DNA of 64,000 nt from Massilia sp. H6 (GCF_024802625.1 NZ_CP103371.1:1364001-1428000), one strand, 5' to 3'. Shown: positions 49,399 to 58,154, counted from the first letter of the stretch. Made by a program: numbers and translations. Notes: generated by a model not told the origin, from the letters alone.

Positions 49399-50253
49399 TT
49401 ACTGCAGCAGCGACATGACCATCGACGACATGCTGTTCGATTGCTTGAGCATGGCGGTGCCGGCTTGCAGCAGCATCTGGTTCGAGGTCATGTTGGCGCT
49501 TTCGGTGGCGAAGTCGACGTCCATGATCAGGCCAGCGGCGGCCTTGCTGTTGGTGCTGATGTTCGACAGGTTGTTGTACACGTGTTCGAGACGGTTGGCG
49601 GCAGCGCCCAGGCCCGAGCGGACCTTGTTGACCGAGGCCAGCGCAGTTTCCAGCTTGCCAATGGTGGCGTTGGCGGTGCCGGTCAATTCTGTACCGGTAG
49701 CGGTGGTGGTGTAGTTCGAGGTTGCGTTACTGACGTCGGTCGCCATCGAAGTCATGTCGGCAGTCAGGTTGACCGTCATGGTTTCGCTCGACGATGCTCC
49801 GATCTGGAAGGTCATCGCCGCGCTGCCGACGGTGCCGCCCACCAGCAACTTGGTGCCGCCGAAGGTGGTGTTCTGCAGGACGTTCTTCAGTTCCAGACCC
49901 AGTGCGTCGAATTCAGACTGCATGGCGGTCTTGTCGTTGGCGGTCGATGAGGCATCGGCAGCCTGGGTGGCCAGGTCTTTCATGCGGACCAGCATGTTGC
50001 TCACTTCGTCCAGCGCGCCTTCGGCAGTCTGCAGCATCGAGGTCGAGTTCTGGGTGTTGCGCATGGCAACGGTCATGCCCGAGGTCTGGGCTTTCAGACG
50101 CGAAGCGATTTGCAGGCCGGCGGCGTCGTCCATGGCCGAGTTGATGCGGTAGCCGGTCGACAGGCGGGTCATCGAGGTCGACAGGGAGCTCTGGGTGCGG
50201 CTGATCGAGTTTTGCGCGGACAGTGCAGCGTTGTTGGTGTGAAGGCTCAGCAT
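49399..50253 (-). CDS. Flagellin 2, lateral (LafA) type
   Basis: A 284-residue filament subunit, almost identical in its first 115 and last 80 residues to flagellin 1 at 15007, with an unrelated Thr/Ser-rich centre (about 135-200). It starts MLSLHTNNAALSAQ. The centre is rich in Thr and Ser, which would offer O-glycosylation sites. It has a strong RBS (AGGAGCTACC) and a strong terminator, and probably its own late promoter (50337-50363). Upstream on the same strand is a five-gene run of putative modification enzymes. Confidence 0.93.
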   Translation of the reverse strand: MLSLHTNNAALSAQNSISRTQSSLSTSMTRLSTGYRINSAMDDAAGLQIASRLKAQTSGMTVAMRNTQNSTSMLQTAEGALDEVSNMLVRMKDLATQAADASSTANDKTAMQSEFDALGLELKNVLQNTTFGGTKLLVGGTVGSAAMTFQIGASSSETMTVNLTADMTSMATDVSNATSNYTTTATGTELTGTANATIGKLETALASVNKVRSGLGAAANRLEHVYNNLSNISTNSKAAAGLIMDVDFATESANMTSNQMLLQAGTAMLKQSNSMSSMVMSLLQ

Positions 50254-50336
50254 GGTAGCTCCTGATTTGTGAATTCGGTTTCGAGTGCGTCACTCGCTCT
50301 CACAAATACAAGGCGACAAGTTTCCTTGAAGAATTA

Positions 50337-50363
50337 AGTGCGGCATGGAAATTATTTGAATTA
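50337..50363 (-). promoter_or_regulatory. Candidate sigma-28 promoter for flagellin 2
   Basis: On the minus strand TAAT (50360-50363), 15 bases, then GCCGCACT (50337-50344). This matches the spacing and the GCCG core of the sigma-28 consensus (TAAA-N15-GCCGATAA) but not its last four bases. The leader would be about 80 bases. Confidence 0.35.
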
Positions 50364-50462
50364 TTTTTCCATCGCAACGAAATGATGTCGGTTTGTCCGT
50401 GCCGTCGGTACCAGGATGGTACGCCGCCCATGGGGCGGCGTTATCCTGGTCGAGGCAGAGGC

Positions 50463-52658
50463 TTAGCTTGACGCCCGTGCCAGGTCGGAAAGGCGCACGC
50501 GCAATGGAGCAGGATGCTCGCCATTGCACCAGCGTTCCCATATCTTGCGCAAAGCGCATTCCAGCCCCATCGCCGTCACGCCTGGATGGCCAAGCAGCGA
50601 ATTGTTGAAGCGTTCGCGCATGGTCGCCCGCAGGCTCGCCAATGCGCTGGGGTTCTGCGACAGGTACACGCCGAGGGCGACGTAGGCCGCTTCATCGTCG
50701 GCAATGAAATTGCTCAGCCCGAGGTGGGCAAGGAAGGATGCCGCGCCATAGCTGGGGTTGGTCGAGCCGACGGTGGCCAGCGTCGGCACGCCCATCCACG
50801 CCGCATGGCCGATGGTGGTCGATCCGCTGTATGGGAAGGGGCTGAGGCAAACGTCGACCTCGTGATGCTGTTCCAGGAATCCGTAAACATGGGTTCGCTG
50901 GCGCAGGATCAGGCGGTCGCCGACGATACCGTGCTCGGCAAACCAATCGATCAAGGTATCGGCGGACCCCATCTGCATTCCGCCTAGCAGCATTTTCGCG
51001 TTCGGTATCGCATGAAGCAGCTTCGACCACTGGCGGATTACCTCTCGGTTGAGCTTGCTCACGCGGTGAAAGCTGCCGAAAGTGATATAGCCGTTGCGCA
51101 GGGCAGGCAGCGGGTTGACCGGGGGCGAATAGCTGGCGGACATGAACGGCGCGCCCAAAGGCAGGCGCACGATCTGTTCCGAGAACTGGTTGTCGTGTCG
51201 TTCTTCAGGAACCTGGAATTGATCGCACAAGATGTAATCCATCGCTTCCAGACCGGTCGTGCCGGCATACCCGATCCAGGTGGCCTGCAGCGGCGCCGGT
51301 TTGCGTGCGAACAATGACAGGCGGTTGAGTGCCGAATGGCCGGACAGGTCGATCAGGATGTCGATCCCGTCTTCCCGGATCAGCCGTTCGGCCGCTTCGT
51401 CATCGAGGTTCTGAATATTGCACCATGCTGCCGCCAAGCCGCGCAACTGCTCTGTCATCGCATCTTCGATGCTGTTGTTATAGTAGGCGTACAGCTCGAC
51501 CCCGTCGCTTTCCTTGAAGGCTGCGAAGACAGGGGCGACAAAGTTCGTCACTGCATGATCGTACAGGTCGCCCGACACCATGCCGATGCGCAGCCGCCGC
51601 CGTGGGTCGCGGTCGTTGGTGTGCGGTTGGCGTAGTGGTCGCAGGCCAGTCTCCCAGCGCTTCGCGAAAGCGAAATGTTCGCGGGTCAGTTCGTCGGCAT
51701 CGGTGCAGCAGTGGCTCAGGATGAATAACACGACACTGTGCGCTGCTGCTGAAGGGCGGGCGTCCAGTGCCTGCCGTGCCAGTTGCATGGCCAATTCCCA
51801 CTCGCCCATGCCGAAACAGGCGGACAACAAGCCATAGATGAGATCGGTATTGTCGGGTGCCTGCTGCAGCGCACGCCGCAGCAGGGCGGAGGCGCCGGCC
51901 AAGTCGCCTTTCTGACGCAGCGCGTGCGCCAGATCCGACAGCACGTCGACCCGCTCCGGTAGCAGCTCGCTCACGCGGGCGAAGTAGCGCACGGCTTCTT
52001 CATGCTGCCTTCGCCTCATGTGGCTGTGGCCGAGCTGCAGCAGTGCCGCGACGTTGTCCGGCTGGCTCTCAAGCACGGCACGGAAACAGTTGGCAGCGTC
52101 AGCATGGCGCCCGAGGGTGGCGAGCATCAACCCGAGGTCCTGGCGGGCCGCCACCTGGCCGGGGTCGAGCGCCAATACGTGCTCGAATACTGCGGCGGCT
52201 TCGGCATGCTGCTTTACGGCGTGAAGAACATTTCCAAGGCTGAGCAGACACGGTATGCTGTCCGGCGACAGTGCGACCGCGCGCCGCGCTGGGGCTTCAG
52301 CCTCGCTACCGCGCTCAAGGGACAACAGGGTATCGGCCAGTCCCTGGTGCAGGTCGGCATCGTCCTGGAAGCGCAGCGCATTACGGTAGGCCTCGGCGGC
52401 GGCGTCGAAACACCCGAGCTCGAACAACGCGGCGGCCAGCACGGCGTGCAGGCCGCGCACTTTCGGGTTGAGTTCGAGCGCGCGGCGCAGGCTAGCGACA
52501 CCGTCGTCGAGCCGGCGCGATTTGAGTTGCGCCAGGCCGAGCAGAGCATGGGCGTTAGCATCGCGCGGGTTGCGGCGCACGGCAAGGCGATGCTGCTCGA
52601 GCTGCTCGGCGGTCGCCTTGGATTGTGGGTTTCTCGGCTTGTTCGTCATGGCATTCAT
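50463..52658 (-). CDS. TPR protein with O-GlcNAc-transferase-like (GT41/SPINDLY) domain
   Basis: Predicted soluble protein O-glycosyltransferase. It has 731 residues with the start at 52658, where ATGA overlaps the upstream gene. An array of about nine to ten TPR repeats spans about 15-330 (for example ANAHALLGLAQLKSRRLDDGVASLRRAL). The catalytic GT41 region covers about 370-725 with LIDLSGHSALNRLSLFARKPAPLQATWIGYAGTTGLEAMDYI and DVCLSPFPYSGSTTIGHAAWMGVPTL. In the last motif Ser replaces the Asp usual in bacterial homologues (LDPFPYxG). Such enzymes glycosylate flagellin in several Gram-negatives. Position directly upstream of flagellin 2 makes that its likely substrate; the donor sugar is unknown. 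Confidence 0.88.
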   Translation of the reverse strand: MNAMTNKPRNPQSKATAEQLEQHRLAVRRNPRDANAHALLGLAQLKSRRLDDGVASLRRALELNPKVRGLHAVLAAALFELGCFDAAAEAYRNALRFQDDADLHQGLADTLLSLERGSEAEAPARRAVALSPDSIPCLLSLGNVLHAVKQHAEAAAVFEHVLALDPGQVAARQDLGLMLATLGRHADAANCFRAVLESQPDNVAALLQLGHSHMRRRQHEEAVRYFARVSELLPERVDVLSDLAHALRQKGDLAGASALLRRALQQAPDNTDLIYGLLSACFGMGEWELAMQLARQALDARPSAAAHSVVLFILSHCCTDADELTREHFAFAKRWETGLRPLRQPHTNDRDPRRRLRIGMVSGDLYDHAVTNFVAPVFAAFKESDGVELYAYYNNSIEDAMTEQLRGLAAAWCNIQNLDDEAAERLIREDGIDILIDLSGHSALNRLSLFARKPAPLQATWIGYAGTTGLEAMDYILCDQFQVPEERHDNQFSEQIVRLPLGAPFMSASYSPPVNPLPALRNGYITFGSFHRVSKLNREVIRQWSKLLHAIPNAKMLLGGMQMGSADTLIDWFAEHGIVGDRLILRQRTHVYGFLEQHHEVDVCLSPFPYSGSTTIGHAAWMGVPTLATVGSTNPSYGAASFLAHLGLSNFIADDEAAYVALGVYLSQNPSALASLRATMRERFNNSLLGHPGVTAMGLECALRKIWERWCNGEHPAPLRVRLSDLARASS

Positions 52659-53869
52659 GGTGCGGAAACGGGGCCTTGTTCGCACAGCAGGAAAATGCTG
52701 GCGCACAGGTCGGGGTACTGCTGGCCCAGCGCATAGCAGCCATCCAGGTAGGCGGGCGAGACGATGTCGGTCTGCAGCAGGCGGTCCCACTGAAAATTGG
52801 CCAACGCCTTGAAGAAGATGCCGGAACGCTGGCGCACCGCCAGGCCCGCGGCCACGGCGTCACGTTCGAGCGTGTCGAGGCTGTAGGTGCGGCGGTGGCC
52901 ATGGTCGCGCTCGGCCAGGGTGACGGCGGCATTGTGTTCGATCAGTCCCATCTTGACTGCGATCTGGCGCGACGGCGCGTTCGCATTCGGGCAAACCAGG
53001 AACAAGCGCCCGCCGGGGGCCAGCCACTCGTCATTAATCCGACGTAGCAGACCGACCGGGTCGTCGAGGTGCTCGAGCACGTGAGTCAGTACGATATTGT
53101 CGTAACGGCGCGGCAGTTCCACCGCCTCGAAGCGTGCATGTATCAGCGTCGCGCGTCCGTCCAGCAGCACACGCGCTTCTTGCAGTGCCTCGCCGGAGGC
53201 TTCGACGCAAGTGACGTCGTCGGAATGTTCGAGCAGGCGGCGCGTCAACGCCCCCTTGAAGCAGCCCAGTTCAAGCAGGCTGCCCTGACGGAACCAGGGC
53301 GCGAAGCTCTTGATCATGTAGGGGTGCATGACGTCGAAGTCAAAGCCGTAGGCGTATTGGTGACCGAAGCTGTCTTTCGACTCTGCATTGTAGTCGCGTG
53401 TATTGTCCATGATGCTACCTTGGCTGAGGGTAAGGTCCAGGCACAACATGTCGCCAGCTGCCTTGACAATGTTGAATCCGTGTTTGCAGTACAGCGCCAG
53501 CGCCGCCACATTGGCGGCGCTGGTTTCCAGCGCTAGCACTTGCATACCGGCCGCGCGCGCCTCTTCGATGGCCTGGCGCAGCAGGGCACCGGCAATGCCG
53601 CGCCGCGCATGTGGCGTGCTCACGCTGACGCTGGTGATGAAGGCCCTGCGGGTGGTGAGATCATCGCAGTACATGGCGAGCAGGCCGACCAGCCGTCCGC
53701 CCTCGCAGGCTTCGATGCGGCGCGCATGATCAACGATTTTGCGCGCATACGCACCGATCTCGACGCGGCTTGAGAGTGGCGGGACGAATGCGGCGTCGCA
53801 TGAGCGCAGCAGCGCTTCGATGTCAGCCGCACCTGCGCTGTCAGTGCGTATGTCGAAGTCGTGCGTCAT
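52655..53869 (-). CDS. GNAT acetyltransferase-SAM methyltransferase fusion
   Basis: Two enzymes in one 404-residue chain. Residues 1-150 are a GNAT fold with acetyl-CoA motif VSTPHARRGIAGALL and the family end NVAALALYCKHGFNIV. From Met154 there is a class I methyltransferase: SLLELGCFKGALTRRLLEH (SAM motif I), VLTHVLEHLDDPVGLLRRI and WLAPGGRLFLVCPNANAPSR. Met154 (53410) is preceded by AAGG at SD distance, so the methyltransferase could also be made alone. The gene overlaps both neighbours by four bases. A role in acetylating and methylating an amino-sugar on flagellin is inferred from context only. Confidence 0.8.
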   Translation of the reverse strand: MTHDFDIRTDSAGAADIEALLRSCDAAFVPPLSSRVEIGAYARKIVDHARRIEACEGGRLVGLLAMYCDDLTTRRAFITSVSVSTPHARRGIAGALLRQAIEEARAAGMQVLALETSAANVAALALYCKHGFNIVKAAGDMLCLDLTLSQGSIMDNTRDYNAESKDSFGHQYAYGFDFDVMHPYMIKSFAPWFRQGSLLELGCFKGALTRRLLEHSDDVTCVEASGEALQEARVLLDGRATLIHARFEAVELPRRYDNIVLTHVLEHLDDPVGLLRRINDEWLAPGGRLFLVCPNANAPSRQIAVKMGLIEHNAAVTLAERDHGHRRTYSLDTLERDAVAAGLAVRQRSGIFFKALANFQWDRLLQTDIVSPAYLDGCYALGQQYPDLCASIFLLCEQGPVSAP

Positions 53870-54840
53870 CGTTCCAGCACCGCCAGGCCGAAACCTTCGC
53901 GGCCGAACGCGTTGCCGTTATAGAGCAGGTAGACCTGGTCGTCGACCTTGAAAACATGTGGGTAGCATTGCATGTCGCCATCCCAGCTCCCCGGCTCGAT
54001 GGCGAGCTGGATCGCCTGGTCGTCGCGCTCCCAGTTCACGAGGTCGCTTGAACTGGCGTGGCCTATCCGATAGCCGCGGTCCGGATTGGTTCGAAAGTCG
54101 GAGGATTCGCGGTAGCAGAAAAACATGTGATGGCGGCCGTCGATTTCGACAACGGTCGGCAGCGCCTGGCTTTCGTCGCGCCCGAGCCGGTCTTCGATGA
54201 TTTGACGCGCTTCATCCTTTTTCCAGTTCACGCCGTCGTGGGAAACCGCATGGCCAATCTTGTAGGTGCGGTCGGGCGCGGCCGCAGGGCTGTAGCGCCT
54301 CCAGCCGGTGCCGAAGATGTACCACATATGGAACACGCCATCGATCACCTGCACGAAGCCGTCGCCGACCAGGCAGGGCTCGTGCAGAGAGGCTGCCAGC
54401 ACCGGGCCGCTGCCCTGTCGCTGAAAAGTGCGACCGCCGTCAAGGCTTTCCAGCAGGCCGATCGCAGTGTCGACCGACACCGATACGCGACGGTTCCAGC
54501 CAGTGCTGTAGCCGAGCACCCGGCCTTCATGGCGAAGCACGTTGAGCGGGAAGATGCCGTGTTCATCGAAGGATCCCAGTTCGCCAGGCGCTAGCACTGT
54601 GTGCCTGGCGACATCCAGGATGTGGCGCATGTTGCGGTCCATGTCGACGTAACACACGTGGCTGACGTATTTAGCCCCGCCGTTACCGTCGCTGTTGCCG
54701 TCACGCGCGCGGGTCGAAAAGTAAATGCGCACACGGTCGTCGCACACCAGCGCCTGCGGCGATTGCGCGAATGTTTCGCAGCCGTCCGGCAGGCGGTGCT
54801 GCAGCGGATTGAAGATTTTTCCGAGCTTGTTCCATCTCAT
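53866..54840 (-). CDS. Beta-propeller glycosidase-like protein A (GH43/GH130-type fold)
   Basis: A 324-residue cytoplasmic protein (no signal peptide) with repeated five-blade propeller strands: VRIYFSTRARDG, GIGLLESLDGGRTF-like IGLLESLDGGRTFQRQG, YKIGHAVSHDGVNWKKDE, YRIGHASSSDLVNWERDD and CYPHVFKVDDQVYLLYNGN. The repeated S-x-D-x-x-x-W pattern is typical of GH32/43/68/130 propellers. The acidic catalytic residues cannot be assigned with confidence. It is a clear paralogue of the next gene, with the same ends (KLGK-F at the start, GFGLAVL at the end). In a modification cluster it may process, transfer or bind a sugar; this is speculative. Confidence 0.7.
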   Translation of the reverse strand: MRWNKLGKIFNPLQHRLPDGCETFAQSPQALVCDDRVRIYFSTRARDGNSDGNGGAKYVSHVCYVDMDRNMRHILDVARHTVLAPGELGSFDEHGIFPLNVLRHEGRVLGYSTGWNRRVSVSVDTAIGLLESLDGGRTFQRQGSGPVLAASLHEPCLVGDGFVQVIDGVFHMWYIFGTGWRRYSPAAAPDRTYKIGHAVSHDGVNWKKDEARQIIEDRLGRDESQALPTVVEIDGRHHMFFCYRESSDFRTNPDRGYRIGHASSSDLVNWERDDQAIQLAIEPGSWDGDMQCYPHVFKVDDQVYLLYNGNAFGREGFGLAVLER

Positions 54841-54843
54841 GGC

Positions 54844-55815
54844 TTACTCCAGGATGCCGTCCAGGACCGCCAGTCCGAAGCCGTGTCGGCCGACTCCGTT
54901 ACCGAGGTAAGCCATGTAGGTGCGCCCATCGAGTTCAAATACATGCGGGTAGCTCACCATTTCGTCGTCCCAGCCGCTTTCGGATACGTCCAGCCCGGCG
55001 CGCGCGTCCACACGCGTCCAGCGCTGCAAATCCGTGCTCGAGGCATACCCGATACGGTAGCCGAACTCGCGGCCGCGATAGTTGCTGCTGTGGCGGTAGC
55101 AGAAGAACATGTGGTATCTGCCGTTTGCATAAATAACGTCCGGGCTGGCCTGGGCCTCGTCTGGCTCGACGCGGCTCTCGATCAGGTCGCGGTTGAGCGG
55201 GGTCCAGGCGACACCATCGCTGGAGCTCGCCATGCGAATCTTGTACACCGGCTCAGCGCGGCCGTCGACCAGCTTCCACTTGCGCCCAGCGATGTAAAAC
55301 AGGGTCCAGTCATCACCGAAGCGGCGGATCTTCGGGCCACTCAGCACGAACGGCTCGTGCTGGCTGTACGACAGCACTGGGCCGGGCCCGGCTCGGGTGA
55401 AGGTGGTGCCGCCGTCCATGCTGGTGGCCATGCCGATCGCCACGTTAAAGGGTACCGACTCGCAGCGTGTCCAGCCGGCGTAGTAGGCGCGCACAAGCTC
55501 GGACTCGCCGGGCTCCCGGATGACCGACACTGGGTAGATGCCGAACTCGTCGAACTCGCCCAATCCGCCCAACGGCAGGATCGGCTGTTCGGCCACGCGC
55601 AGCACGCGGGACAGGTCTCGGCGGTCGAGGTCGACCCAGCTCGAATAGCTCACGTACTGGCCCTTGGCGTCCGGGGCTGGGCGGCACGAAAAATAGACGC
55701 GTACGTAACTGTCGAATACGAGGGTGCTGGGGGCCTGGGCGAATTCGCGCAGCCACGGCCGGCCTCCGACTTCCTGCGGAGTAAACACCTTTCCCAGTTT
55801 GGTCCATTTGAACAT
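54844..55815 (-). CDS. Beta-propeller glycosidase-like protein B (paralogue of A)
   Basis: A 323-residue protein, three bases upstream of its paralogue. It shows the same propeller repeats: VRVYFSCRPAPDAKG, VAIGMATSMDGGTTFTRAG, YKIRMASSSDGVAWTPLN, YRIGYASSTDLQRWTRVD and SYPHVFELDGRTYMAYLGNGVG. FDEFGIYPVSVI aligns with FDEHGIFPLNVL of copy A. No signal peptide. The equal length and preserved motifs of both copies suggest a kept duplication, perhaps with different sugar specificity or a heterodimer. Confidence 0.7.
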   Translation of the reverse strand: MFKWTKLGKVFTPQEVGGRPWLREFAQAPSTLVFDSYVRVYFSCRPAPDAKGQYVSYSSWVDLDRRDLSRVLRVAEQPILPLGGLGEFDEFGIYPVSVIREPGESELVRAYYAGWTRCESVPFNVAIGMATSMDGGTTFTRAGPGPVLSYSQHEPFVLSGPKIRRFGDDWTLFYIAGRKWKLVDGRAEPVYKIRMASSSDGVAWTPLNRDLIESRVEPDEAQASPDVIYANGRYHMFFCYRHSSNYRGREFGYRIGYASSTDLQRWTRVDARAGLDVSESGWDDEMVSYPHVFELDGRTYMAYLGNGVGRHGFGLAVLDGILE

Positions 55816-55826
55816 TGCGGTTCGGC

Positions 55827-56627
55827 TCAGGTCAGCTGGGGTTGAACAAGGTCGTAGTGCGTGCGCACCCAGCCGCGCACCGTCTCGAGCGGGTTGAACA
55901 TCAAGACGTCGGCGATCGACAGCGACGGCACGGCGTTCGCGCCGCCCTGCGGATAATCGAGCGGCCGCGCACGCAGGAAGCGCAGGTCGATGCCGTGTTG
56001 GGCAAAATCTGTGTGCGAATACAATTCGGTGCCCCCGATCGGATTGACGTAGCGGCGCGCGCCGAGTGCAGCGCAGATGGCCAGTACCCGGTCCTGGCCC
56101 TTCAGGCCATGGTCCGCTGGGACTGCCGAGGCAGCCCGTATGGGCGTGTCAATGCCTAGATGGGCGCAGGTCTCCAGTAACGCATTGTGCAGAAAGCGGA
56201 ACAGGTTGACCTCATCGCAGGCGGCGATACGCTCGAGCAGGGGCAGGGTGACGCCGAATTGAGGCGCATGCCGATAGGCGCCCTTGAGTTGCGCCAGCCA
56301 GCGGTGGCGGCCCGGCGAGTCCTCCAGCACGCGCTGGTCAATGTCGAGATGGTCCGGCGCTCCCTGCAGGGGCAGTGAAAACATCGCTTCGGCGCCGTTG
56401 CGCAACATGCGGTTGCGGTTGATCCAGCCCTTCTTCGTGTATTTGATGTTGTCGTACACGACAAATAGCTCGCAGGCGGTGATCAGCTGGAAGTAGCCGA
56501 TGTAGGGTAGAAAGTAGGGCTGCATGATTGCTACAGCGCGCTCTGCCGGCACAGTCGTCGCTCTCGCCTCGCCGGCCCTTGGGCTAGAGAGAAGACTGTC
56601 GGGTTGCGAGATAGGGCCGGCGTTCAT
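55827..56627 (-). CDS. WbqC-family protein
   Basis: Member of the WbqC-like family found in O-antigen and other glycan gene clusters; its exact reaction is not established. The 266-residue frame contains the family hallmark IMQPYFLPYIGYFQLI (from Met35), then VVYDNIKYTKKGWINRNRML and a C-terminal PLETVRGWVR. The first 25 residues may not be translated: a GTG at codon 26 is closer to the usual start. First gene of the run wbqC-propeller B-propeller A-GNAT/MT-OGT, with gaps of 11, 3, -4 and -4 bases. Confidence 0.82.
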   Translation of the reverse strand: MNAGPISQPDSLLSSPRAGEARATTVPAERAVAIMQPYFLPYIGYFQLITACELFVVYDNIKYTKKGWINRNRMLRNGAEAMFSLPLQGAPDHLDIDQRVLEDSPGRHRWLAQLKGAYRHAPQFGVTLPLLERIAACDEVNLFRFLHNALLETCAHLGIDTPIRAASAVPADHGLKGQDRVLAICAALGARRYVNPIGGTELYSHTDFAQHGIDLRFLRARPLDYPQGGANAVPSLSIADVLMFNPLETVRGWVRTHYDLVQPQLT

Positions 56628-57087
56628 CGTTAATTGTCGGTTTCAGGGAAGAGTCGTCACATAGGTAGCCGCAATTATAAACGCCCGAAATTTCCTTGCG
56701 GCAAATGTCGCATGGTTGGCGCCGCCTGCCGTGGCGATTGTTGCGTGAATGCTGTTTTGCACCCGCTGTGCGCCTGCTGCACGAGGCAGAATTGGGCTTG
56801 ATCGTTCCATTTTAAGCGCACCGGCGAATAGACAGCGGACGCACGTGGCCATAGCTCGTTGATTAGTTTGAAAAAATTCTGCCCCCCCTTGCAGCCATGC
56901 GGCCCAAAGTGTGGGCGCTAACGGAGAGGGCAGGAGTGTGGCATGGCCGTCACGGTATAGCCTTCGAGGCCCTCGCGTATAATCACGCTCCGGTCTACGG
57001 CAACCAAACCGTGCTGTGCATCGGTCTTGCCGCCTGCTGCAGCGCCGACACATGACCGCCCATCGACATGAACATACGTAAGCTGAA
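56628..57087. other. Divergent intergenic region between the wbqC run and dusA
   Basis: About 460 bases with no supported gene; a minus-strand frame of 179 codons has no family features. Towards dusA a perfect TATAAT lies at 56978-56983, but the -35 at 17 bases is poor (GTATAG). This marks the right border of the flagellar and modification block. Confidence 0.4.
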
Positions 57088-58134
57088 ATGAGCGATTCGA
57101 AGCAAGCAATCCAGGATGCCACCCAGGTAGCGCCGTTAGTGCAAGGGAAAGTGCCCGGCCGGCGCCTGTCGGTCGCCCCCATGATGGACTGGACCGACCG
57201 TCACTGCCGCGTCTTCCATCGCCAGATCACCCGCCACACCTGGCTGTACACCGAGATGGTCACCACCGGCGCGCTGGTATATGGCGACGTCGAGCGCCAC
57301 CTGCGCTTCGACGGGGTCGAGCATCCGGTGGCCCTGCAGCTCGGCGGCAGCGATCCGGCCGACCTGGCCAAGAGCGCGAAGCTTGGCGAGCAGTGGGGCT
57401 ATGACGAGATCAACCTCAATTGCGGCTGCCCGTCCGAGCGGGTGCAGAAGGGCGCGTTCGGCGCCTGCCTGATGGGCGAGCCGGCGCTGGTGGCCGACTG
57501 CGTCAAGGCGATGCGCGACGCGGTGTCGGTCGATGTCACCGTCAAGCACCGCATCGGTATCGACGACAACGAAGCGTATGGCTTCGTGCGCGACTTCGTC
57601 GGCACGATCGCCGACGCCGGCTGCCGCACCTTTATTGTGCATGCCCGGAATGCCGTGCTCAAGGGTTTGTCACCGAAGGAGAATCGCGAGATTCCGCCGC
57701 TGCGCTACGCGGTGGCCTACCAGCTCAAGCGCGAGTTCCCGGATCTGGAAATCATCATCAATGGCGGCATCAAGACCGACGACGAGATCGCCCTGCACTT
57801 AGAGCAGGTCGATGGCGTCATGCTTGGGCGCGAGGCTTACCACAACCCCTGGGTGATGGCTGGGTGGGACCAGCGCTTCTATGGCGACGCCGCCGCGCCC
57901 AGGTCGCGGCAACAGGTGCTGGAGGCGATGATTCCGTATATTGCCGAGCAGCTGCGCCAGTACGGCCCCCATGGTCTCAAGCTCAACAGCATTACCCGGC
58001 ACATGCTCGGCATCATGACCGGCCTGCCGGGCGCGCGCGCCTTCCGCCAGATGCTGTCGGATTCGAAGCGGCTGGCCGGTGGCGATCCGGCTTTGCTGCT
58101 GGAAGCGGCTGCGCGAATGCCTGACACGCACTGA
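57088..58134 (+). CDS. dusA: tRNA-dihydrouridine(20/20a) synthase
   Basis: FMN enzyme that reduces U20/U20a in the tRNA D-loop. The 348-residue protein has LSVAPMMDWTDRHCR (29-43), QLGGSDP, and the catalytic cysteine loop NLNCGCPSERVQKGAFGACLM with Cys114. FIVHARNAVLKGLSPKENREIPPL and INGGIKT complete the DusA-type signature, which separates it from DusB/DusC. It is followed by a strong terminator, so it appears monocistronic. Confidence 0.96.
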   Translation: MSDSKQAIQDATQVAPLVQGKVPGRRLSVAPMMDWTDRHCRVFHRQITRHTWLYTEMVTTGALVYGDVERHLRFDGVEHPVALQLGGSDPADLAKSAKLGEQWGYDEINLNCGCPSERVQKGAFGACLMGEPALVADCVKAMRDAVSVDVTVKHRIGIDDNEAYGFVRDFVGTIADAGCRTFIVHARNAVLKGLSPKENREIPPLRYAVAYQLKREFPDLEIIINGGIKTDDEIALHLEQVDGVMLGREAYHNPWVMAGWDQRFYGDAAAPRSRQQVLEAMIPYIAEQLRQYGPHGLKLNSITRHMLGIMTGLPGARAFRQMLSDSKRLAGGDPALLLEAAARMPDTH

Positions 58135-58154
58135 ACAGTGTCGGGTGAGCTCTG

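Noticed and set aside
56643-57182. 179-codon minus-strand frame across the wbqC-dusA gap
   Set aside because: Overlaps the start of dusA, is Cys/Arg/Trp-rich as expected for a chance frame, and has no recognisable motif.
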